The position numbers and the translations under genes are program-made. This document shows, one piece after another, positions 16,096-21,871 of a stretch of 21,871 bases of DNA. The first letter of the stretch is position 1, and each line of letters starts with the position of its first letter. The DNA comes from Leptospira abararensis (GTDB lineage Bacteria > Spirochaetota > Leptospiria > Leptospirales > Leptospiraceae), in assembly GCF_016918735.1 (NCBI RefSeq), contig NZ_JAFFPR010000016.1:1-21871 (forward strand). Reading direction: 5' to 3'. The notes below the pieces were generated by a model. That model was given only the letters and a program-made list of their open reading frames with translations. It made no database searches and was not told the DNA's origin.

Positions 16096-16921
16096 CCACC
16101 CACAATGGAATCACAGTAGCGGACCCTCCATCCCATTCGATTTTTGTATGGAAATGTTTTCCTTCTTGGATCCTTGGGACTTTGGCACCGTTTACATAAA
16201 AGGTGCCGCCTGTGTATTCATGAGTTTCTCTTTCCCTTTTTTTACTAATGGAATGGTGCATATGACCTGAGAGCACCAAGGGAACTTTTTTCCCGATGGA
16301 TTTGGCGTAACTGATAGCTTCGGTCAGATCAATATCTCCCCAGTCTCCACCTTCTTTTTTGAATTCCGCTCCATACATAGAATTTTTTGCCGCACCCAAA
16401 CCAAAAGGACCGTTATGCGAGAGAAAGAAGATATTTTTTTCCTTAGTTCCATCGATGAGGCGTTTGTATTTTTCAATCGATGCTTCCATATGGGAAACCA
16501 AATAGATTTTTTTCATATTGGGTGCAAAACTAAGTCCTCCACCCATAGCGTGAGGCCGACCTACAATCAAACTTAAGTCTAACTCCTGTGATAAAACTAA
16601 AGAACTGTAACCAAGTAAACTAATTGGTTTTACTAGTTCCGAAAGATTACGCATCCTTCTGTTTTGGCCAAATTGCCCTGATTGGATGAGGATTTTGGAT
16701 TGGATCACTTCTCCAATGATGGATGTGAGACTGGTTCCATCCCAATTTCCTGGAATCATATAAGCTCGTTTGGTGAGACCTTGGAAAGAAAGTTTCCCAA
16801 GTTTTGGATTGCCCCGAAGGTCTCCCGTAAAAAACAAACAATCGTAATCCGAAGCATTGAAATACTCGATATCATTTTGGTTCCAATATCCGTGAATGTC
16901 TCCAATCAATGCAAATTTCAT
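16091..16921 (-). CDS. Calcineurin-like metallophosphoesterase
   Basis: A 276-aa metal-dependent phosphoesterase. The frame opens at 16996, but ATG 16921 has AAGGA 10 nt before it, lies beyond the stop of the upstream gene and starts the typical MKFALIGDIHG; I use it. Metal-site motifs are GDIH (Asp8, His10), GDLRG (Asp34), GNWD (Asn59) in place of the common GNH(D/E), SHNGPFGLG (His169) and GHMHH (His220, His222). The last part (GGTFYVNGAKVPRI) resembles the TIGR04168 family of cyanobacteria and plants, from memory. The substrate is unknown. It follows the GH31 gene by 13 bp and is probably co-transcribed with it. Confidence 0.88.
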   Translation of the reverse strand: MKFALIGDIHGYWNQNDIEYFNASDYDCLFFTGDLRGNPKLGKLSFQGLTKRAYMIPGNWDGTSLTSIIGEVIQSKILIQSGQFGQNRRMRNLSELVKPISLLGYSSLVLSQELDLSLIVGRPHAMGGGLSFAPNMKKIYLVSHMEASIEKYKRLIDGTKEKNIFFLSHNGPFGLGAAKNSMYGAEFKKEGGDWGDIDLTEAISYAKSIGKKVPLVLSGHMHHSISKKRERETHEYTGGTFYVNGAKVPRIQEGKHFHTKIEWDGGSATVIPLWVD

Positions 16922-16934
16922 AAGAGTGGTGTCC

Positions 16935-19169
16935 TTAGTCTTTATTCCGAATGCTACTAATAGAAGAACGAATGAGAGCTTCCGATTTTCCACCAATCCG
17001 AAGGAAGGCTGGTGGTTTTCCTATGGGTGCAGGTACTTGTACTTTTCTGTAACCATCATAAGTTGTTCCTGTCCAAAGGTGTTGCCATCTACCTCGAGGA
17101 AGGTAAACTTCCTGAACAATCTCGCCACTTTCCACAACGGGAGCTACGAGCAGATCATCTCCTAGAAAAAACTGGTATTTGTATTTGAAGAAATTTTTGT
17201 CTTCAGATTCTACAATGGAATTGTGTCGCACTACAGGAATTCCTGTTTGGGATGCCTCTTCCACCAAACTTTGGATATATGGTTTTAGAGCAAAATGGAT
17301 TCTTGCTATTTTTGCAAAAAGAGCCACTGTATCTTCATCGCCGAGGGATTTGGTTCCGTCCGGTTTTGTGTAAGTATAAACTTGCCAGTTCTTTAGAGGT
17401 CGATTCCCTTCGTGGGTACGAAAGACCGGAGTAAAGGCAGAGGCCTCTGCCCAACGCAAGAGGAGTTCCTTGGATCTATGGTAGTTTCGGAGTGGATTGG
17501 AAATGGTTGTGTACCCGCCAATGTCACTGTGATTTAACGCATAACCGCTGATACCCGATGCGGTTAGACCAATGATAGAAGAAGGAAGGCCGTCATTGGT
17601 TCCAAAACTCACCATTTGGTCTCCTTCCCAAAAAAGTGTGGAATAGGCATTGGAATAACTATAACCGGCACGAGTGAAAAATACAATTTTACCTTCCATA
17701 CCGGCTTCTTTAATCGCTTCTCTGTTGATCCTTGCCCAATCGACAGGATAACGATTGTGATAGATTTTGGCATCAACACCTGACGCAAGTTTGGCGTCGT
17801 AGGGCAACCATTCTCCAAAATCGGCCATCCAACCAGAAAGACCCATTCCAATTAAGTTCTTTTTGATTAAGTCCTTGGTCCAACGCACTGCCAAAGGATT
17901 GGTGAGATCAATTAAGTAAGCAGGAAATCCAACGGTTTGGATGAGATAATCCTCTCCATTTTGGTTTTTGACAAGATACCCTTTTGTCTTTGCTTCCGTT
18001 AAGAGAGGGTTTGTAAAATCATCGCCTGGTTTTTTTGGATCAGTGTCGGCCAGGAAGGAATTGATATAACCTAAGACCTGTACATTTTGATCGTTCATCG
18101 ATTTTACAAATTTCTTAAAATCGGGGTAGAGGGTTTCGTCCGCATACCAACGCCATTTGAGTTGGTCTCCAAAATTGGTCACACGGCGCCCACACCAGTC
18201 TTGGATCCAAAGAGCAGTTACGGGGTTTCCAGCACCTTTTGCTTGTTTAACGATAGTAGAAACTTTTTCGGTCCCTCCTTGGACACCGAGCCAAGTTCCA
18301 TAAGCCCAATCAGGAAGTTCCGGAAACCTGCCAGTTTTTTTGGTATAAGCTTCAATCAGGGCTTTGGAAGAAGTTCCGATCCAAATGGTTCCGGTAAGTG
18401 ATTTTTCTGATTGGAAATCCCAAAATTCCACCTTTGTTTTATTCGAATCACTAAAATCAAATTTCGCATAACCACTGTTTTCAAAAAAAACAGAACGATT
18501 TTCGGAAGTGATGTAGTGGGGAATGGGTGCATAAGTCGTATAAGCATTTCCACCAGCACCAGCGAGTAAGTTTGCTCCTGTTGTGATGGGTTGGTCTCCG
18601 CGTCCTACTCCTTGTTCTTCCGTAAAGAGAAAGGGCGTTTTTCCTTTGAGTTCATCATAGGTGAACTGTTCGCCGAGTCCATAGATCCGTTCCTCAGGAT
18701 GGGAACTGTATTGGAATTGGATTCTGTTGAGAGTAGGATCAGAAAGAGTAATCTTGAATTCGATTTCGGTTTCTGATTTGGCTAAAAATACAATTTGGTA
18801 ATCACTAGAACAATCACTACCGGATAACTTTCCTTTGATGGTGATTTTGCTGGCTTCTTTTTTGATTTCGTCTATGGATTGTTTTGTGCAGGATTTTTGT
18901 AGATTTTCTTTGAACTGAAAGGATGCCATTCGATATTTGGCAGTGGTCTCTTTGGTGAAGGATTGCAGGAAGGGTTCCGCAAGAAAAAGTTTGATAAAGA
19001 CTTTATCCAGCGATTGGTTTCTTAAGGTGAGCTCATTTGTCGATTGGATCCATTGAACTTGTTTGCTCAGGGGAAATGATTCTTCCGTGATCGGAATCTG
19101 GGAAATGATGCGAGACGCACATTCCAAGAAAAATAGAGAGTATGAAAATATAAATAATCGAAATGCCAT
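16935..19169 (-). CDS. GH31 alpha-glycosidase, YihQ (sulfoquinovosidase)-like
   Basis: A 744-aa glycoside hydrolase family 31 enzyme. The frame opens at 19337, but ATG 19169 has GGAGG 5 nt before it and begins a signal-peptide-like segment (MAFRLFIFSYSLFFLEC), so I use it; export is likely, and lipidation at Cys17 is doubtful because Glu precedes it. Compared with E. coli YihQ (from memory), alignment is close over the catalytic domain: nucleophile Asp450 in GWMADFGEWLP, acid/base Asp517 in FWEGDQ, and NHSDIGGYTT with Tyr553. Of the sulfonate-binding set Q262/Q288/R301/W304/Y508 of YihQ, four are kept (Gln297, Gln323, Trp339, Tyr553), but Arg301 is Gln336 (FGDQLKW against FGKRVMW). So the enzyme is intact, while its specificity is open. 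No sulfoquinovose pathway genes lie nearby. Confidence 0.93.
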   Translation of the reverse strand: MAFRLFIFSYSLFFLECASRIISQIPITEESFPLSKQVQWIQSTNELTLRNQSLDKVFIKLFLAEPFLQSFTKETTAKYRMASFQFKENLQKSCTKQSIDEIKKEASKITIKGKLSGSDCSSDYQIVFLAKSETEIEFKITLSDPTLNRIQFQYSSHPEERIYGLGEQFTYDELKGKTPFLFTEEQGVGRGDQPITTGANLLAGAGGNAYTTYAPIPHYITSENRSVFFENSGYAKFDFSDSNKTKVEFWDFQSEKSLTGTIWIGTSSKALIEAYTKKTGRFPELPDWAYGTWLGVQGGTEKVSTIVKQAKGAGNPVTALWIQDWCGRRVTNFGDQLKWRWYADETLYPDFKKFVKSMNDQNVQVLGYINSFLADTDPKKPGDDFTNPLLTEAKTKGYLVKNQNGEDYLIQTVGFPAYLIDLTNPLAVRWTKDLIKKNLIGMGLSGWMADFGEWLPYDAKLASGVDAKIYHNRYPVDWARINREAIKEAGMEGKIVFFTRAGYSYSNAYSTLFWEGDQMVSFGTNDGLPSSIIGLTASGISGYALNHSDIGGYTTISNPLRNYHRSKELLLRWAEASAFTPVFRTHEGNRPLKNWQVYTYTKPDGTKSLGDEDTVALFAKIARIHFALKPYIQSLVEEASQTGIPVVRHNSIVESEDKNFFKYKYQFFLGDDLLVAPVVESGEIVQEVYLPRGRWQHLWTGTTYDGYRKVQVPAPIGKPPAFLRIGGKSEALIRSSISSIRNKD

Positions 19170-19228
19170 CGACCCCTCCGGGAGCAGGAGTAAGTGGATC
19201 GATGGTTTAGGGTTTCGTAAATCCTTTT

Positions 19229-20080
19229 TTAAACTTTCTTGCGATCGACTCCGCCAACCCGAGGGGGAGCTGCAGCGGCCCCTTGTTTGGCACCAAAAAC
19301 CGCAACTGCTTGTTTGGGTAGGCTCGACTTTCTCCACTCAAACCAAGAACCTTGGTAAGTAGTTACGTCAATGTACCCTGCCTCTCTAAGCATCAGCGCT
19401 AATAAACAAGAACGAGCCCCATTGTAATCGTAAATCACAGTCGGTCTTTCTGGCATAAAAGGAAAACCATTTAGACGTTTTTTGAAGAGAGAGCGTTCGA
19501 TGAGGTTGGCATCGCCGTCATACAAGTTTCTCCAATCCCAAAGGAAGGCTCCAGGCAAACGCCCGCAAAGAGTTCCTTCTTCTGGGGCAGTGAGCCTTGG
19601 CAACCGACCTTCGTATTCGTCCATGGTTCTTGCATCGAAGATTTGAAGTTTGGTAAGATTTCTTTCCATAAAGGCTTTGTCTACAACGCCTTCAATGGGT
19701 TTTACTTTGTCAGCGATTGGTGGTTCTATTTTCAACTCACCTTTGGATTTATTTCCATCGACAGGCCATTTTTGACCAAGGACATAGGCCTCTTTGATTC
19801 CCATACCGCGAAGTAAATACACCATACGAGTGGAGAACATTCCCATTCCCTCATCGAATACAATGATTCGAGTTTTTTTGGATTTTTGAAATTCTTGTAC
19901 GACAGCGACCATTGGTCCGTACAATTTCTTTTGGGATTCTGGATCAGATCCGAATGCTTTTTTGATAAATGGATAGTAGTAAGCACCTTCTAACGTTTCT
20001 TCTTCATATGCTGATTGGGAACGACAATCGATGAGGAAGTCACCAGGTTCTATTTCGGTTTTAAGAAAGTTCCAGTTCAA
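19229..20080 (-). CDS. Tandem-rhodanese protein lacking the catalytic cysteine
   Basis: A 283-aa protein with two rhodanese domains (about 1-110 and 130-255), the layout of thiosulfate and 3-mercaptopyruvate sulfurtransferases. Start is TTG at 20080 with AGGAG at 9 nt. The active-site loop of the second domain, normally C-x-x-G-x-T-x-C, reads DYNGARSC (218-225): the nucleophile position is Asp218 and only the second Cys (225) remains. The following YQGSWFEW is typical. The first-domain loop ([11 protein letters not shown]) lacks Cys, as usual. A 30-residue Ala/Pro-rich tail ends the protein. Classic sulfur transfer is thus unlikely. It is the first gene of a three-gene minus-strand unit with the GH31 enzyme (59 bp downstream) and the phosphoesterase. 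Confidence 0.88.
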   Translation of the reverse strand: MNWNFLKTEIEPGDFLIDCRSQSAYEEETLEGAYYYPFIKKAFGSDPESQKKLYGPMVAVVQEFQKSKKTRIIVFDEGMGMFSTRMVYLLRGMGIKEAYVLGQKWPVDGNKSKGELKIEPPIADKVKPIEGVVDKAFMERNLTKLQIFDARTMDEYEGRLPRLTAPEEGTLCGRLPGAFLWDWRNLYDGDANLIERSLFKKRLNGFPFMPERPTVIYDYNGARSCLLALMLREAGYIDVTTYQGSWFEWRKSSLPKQAVAVFGAKQGAAAAPPRVGGVDRKKV

Positions 20081-20252
20081 AAAAGTATTCTCCTATTTCT
20101 TACATTACTTTTCCCCCCCATGAATTTTTGAAAGTCTGAAAACCAAAAAAAAAGTTCATCTATGGTTTGAGACATAATGAGAAAAGAAATCAATTGGATG
20201 CCAGTTGATTCTTCGGGGTAGAGAAGCCGATAATCACCATAATCGGTAATCC
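20081..20252. promoter_or_regulatory. Divergent intergenic region with a 10-bp hairpin
   Basis: This 172-bp gap separates the rhodanese gene (-) from the secreted protein (+). AATCAATTGG and CCAGTTGATT (20188-20210) pair as 10 bp with one G-U around a 3-nt loop. Nearer the plus gene, TAATC occurs three times (20231-20235, 20240-20244, 20247-20251) where a ribosome site would be expected; none is visible. A run of six C lies near 20113. No ORF seen. Confidence 0.4.
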
Positions 20253-21122
20253 ATGATTAGGCAGTTATACATATACTTCGCATTGATTTTGTTTCTTTTT
20301 CTGTCTGGCCTTGTTTTTGCGGACCGCACAAAGACAAACTTGTCGTTACAAACGCTTGCGGCAGAAATGGAGGCTTGGAAAGAGAGAAAACCATCCCAAC
20401 TGATCCGAAAACAGATCCAAAACAATCAAAGTTTGCCTATGGATGATGGCAATTGCCATTTAGAGCCTGCTTCTCGCATTTCCTCTGTCACATACTTTCG
20501 GTTCAGTTGCCAAAAAGATTCGGAGCCGATGTTGATTCAATTTCAATCTCATCAGAAAAGGAAATTAGATCCAGGGATGTTCCGATTAAGGGCCGTTCAT
20601 CGGATTGGAAAAAAACAATACTTAGAAATTGAAACAAGTCTTGGTATGACTGAAACAAAAATGGTTTCGAAAATGATTACGGATGATACGGACTTAGATT
20701 ATCCAACAAAAAAACAGATCCCCAGCTTTCCTGAAGGAAAAACCGTAGCTAAAAACTATAAACCAATTCAAAATCCGAACCTATTCTATTTTAAATCTAT
20801 TACCGAAAACCCACACCGAAGAAAAGAAGTTCCAAGTAATATTGAGGTGTTTTTTGATTCTTCTTGTCCTTTGGAACTGATTGAAAAAGACGAGAGTTTT
20901 TATTGGGACCAAACAGTATCCTACGTTTTCCGTATCACATGTATTCGTGATTCTGCTTATAGTTTGATCAGAGTGCCTTCTTCCGCTTCTGGTGATTTGG
21001 TATCTTCCAATACAATATGGAAAAATCCAAAACCTGGTGACCGGGTTTTAGGAAATGCCGTCCTAAAAAAAATCACAGAAACTCAAACCTACTGGGAGAA
21101 AATCGTTTTGTATTATGAATAA
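20253..21122 (+). CDS. Secreted protein of unknown function
   Basis: A 289-aa protein with a clear signal peptide (YFALILFLFLSGLVFA, cut before Asp-Arg), so exported to the periplasm or beyond. Family not recognised. Four cysteines remain in the mature part (in GNCHLEP, RFSCQKD, SSCPLEL and RITCIRD), spaced as two pairs, which suggests two disulfides and two similar beta domains. The segments before them (ISSVTYFRFSC and VSYVFRITC) look alike and may mark an internal duplication. The start has no ribosome site. The last 8 bp overlap the protease gene, so it is probably a partner or substrate-linked protein, but this is only positional. Confidence 0.75.
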   Translation: MIRQLYIYFALILFLFLSGLVFADRTKTNLSLQTLAAEMEAWKERKPSQLIRKQIQNNQSLPMDDGNCHLEPASRISSVTYFRFSCQKDSEPMLIQFQSHQKRKLDPGMFRLRAVHRIGKKQYLEIETSLGMTETKMVSKMITDDTDLDYPTKKQIPSFPEGKTVAKNYKPIQNPNLFYFKSITENPHRRKEVPSNIEVFFDSSCPLELIEKDESFYWDQTVSYVFRITCIRDSAYSLIRVPSSASGDLVSSNTIWKNPKPGDRVLGNAVLKKITETQTYWEKIVLYYE

Positions 21123-21871
21123 AATATTTAAAACCTGCATTCTGTTTTTTGTATTGAGTAGGTCAATACTGGCTCAAGTAGATCCTGAGCCGGCTGTAGA
21201 TTCTATTTTTCGTTCTGTGGTTCTCATTCGTAATGAAGGATTCAATACCGAAAACAAAACGCAACCGTGGATGAAAAAGAATCTATATACTGGATTTGGA
21301 TCCGGCCTTGTTTTGCCAAACCAAACCATATTAACGAACGCTCATGTGGTGCGCGATGCCAAAAGAATTTTGGTTAAAAGTAGTTTTACTAAAAAAGAAT
21401 ATTTAGCAGATGTTAAATTCATCGGGTATGATTGTGATTTGGCTTTATTGCAAGTGACGGATCCTGATTTTTCGGAACAAACTACATCTTTGTCTTTTTT
21501 GGAAGGAATTCCGAATTTAGGTTCTGATTTATTACTTCTTGGATTCCCGAATGGAAATGATAGTTTATCTGTGGAAAAGGGATCGGTCCTTCGGTTTGAA
21601 AAAAACCGCTACACCTATTCTGGGTTAGATTATCGAAACGTATTAAAAATCACAGCCAATATCCAACCTGGAAATTCCGGTGGCCCTGCCGTACAAAATG
21701 GAAAAGTGGTGGGTCTTGTTTTTCAAATTAGTACTTTGGAACAGGGGATTGCTTATTTGATATCGAATGACATCATCCGTCATTTTTTAGAAGATATAGC
21801 TGACGGAAAGTATGACGGGTTTCCTAATATCGGATTTACTTTCCAAAATGGAAATCCAAAAAGTTTAAAAC
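21115..21871 (+). CDS. Deg/HtrA-type trypsin-like serine protease (partial)
   Basis: The frame runs from ATG 21115 to the window edge (252 codons). A signal peptide (TCILFFVLSRSILA, cut before Gln-Val) sends it to the periplasm. The catalytic triad is complete: His77 in LTNAHVV, Asp108 in DCDLALLQV and Ser188 in PGNSGGP. LGFPNGNDSLSVEKGSVLR in the oxyanion-side region resembles plant Deg proteases with long C-termini more than short HtrA. PDZ domains, if any, lie outside the window. It overlaps the upstream secreted-protein gene by 8 bp. Confidence 0.93.
   Translation, partial: MNKIFKTCILFFVLSRSILAQVDPEPAVDSIFRSVVLIRNEGFNTENKTQPWMKKNLYTGFGSGLVLPNQTILTNAHVVRDAKRILVKSSFTKKEYLADVKFIGYDCDLALLQVTDPDFSEQTTSLSFLEGIPNLGSDLLLLGFPNGNDSLSVEKGSVLRFEKNRYTYSGLDYRNVLKITANIQPGNSGGPAVQNGKVVGLVFQISTLEQGIAYLISNDIIRHFLEDIADGKYDGFPNIGFTFQNGNPKSLK

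Noticed and set aside
16935..19169. Confident sulfoquinovosidase call
   Set aside because: The key sulfonate-binding Arg is Gln and no sulfoquinovose-breakdown genes are nearby.
16935..19337. GH31 gene starting at 19337 (800 aa)
   Set aside because: The extra 56 residues run back into the rhodanese gene and hide the signal peptide; ATG 19169 has a strong ribosome site.
1..21871. CRISPR, IS element, prophage or tRNA
   Set aside because: No repeat array, transposase, integrase, terminal repeats or cloverleaf-like sequence was seen on either strand.

Overview
The window looks like chromosomal DNA of a spirochaete, most probably a Leptospira of the saprophytic type. The reasons are moderate-to-low GC, very tight gene packing with many overlapping ORFs, a flgN-flgK-flgL-fliW-csrA flagellar block, a lipoprotein with a relaxed lipobox, and several families that I associate with leptospires (a DUF1577/PilZ-like protein, short DUF1289 and Mpo1/DUF962 proteins). 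This is family recognition from memory; no search was run.

Bases 1-7391 carry nine genes on the minus strand with almost no gaps, read from right to left: a PilZ/DUF1577-like cytoplasmic protein, a small membrane protein, an ECF sigma factor, two small membrane proteins, a PhoB-type response regulator with its PhoR-type kinase, argJ, and a membrane GAF protein whose PP2C-like domain has lost its metal ligands (cut by the window edge). Upstream of the response regulator is a triple 11-bp-spaced repeat that looks like a Pho box. Bases 7404-8797 (+) hold a secreted protein coupled to aat. Bases 8775-9702 (-) hold a lipoprotein and a DUF962 membrane protein.

Bases 9919-16074 (+) hold a small zinc-finger-like protein, then the flagellar operon flgN-flgK-flgL-fliW-csrA, then an acyltransferase and an OsmC protein. 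A 58-aa DUF1289 gene lies on the minus strand at 10212-10388. FlgK and FlgL form the hook-filament junction, FlgN is their chaperone, and FliW/CsrA form the known partner switch controlling flagellin translation. Bases 16091-20080 (-) form a three-gene unit: a tandem rhodanese lacking its catalytic Cys, a GH31 enzyme very close to sulfoquinovosidase YihQ but with a changed sulfonate-binding residue, and a metallophosphoesterase. Bases 20253-21871 (+) hold a secreted Cys-containing protein overlapping a Deg-type serine protease that runs off the window.

No tRNA, rRNA, CRISPR, insertion sequence or phage gene was recognised, and no stretch over 300 bp lacks a gene. The strongest leads are the GH31 variant, the ECF sigma factor whose conserved N-terminus extends upstream of every standard start codon, the degenerate phosphatase, and the Pho-box-like triplet.
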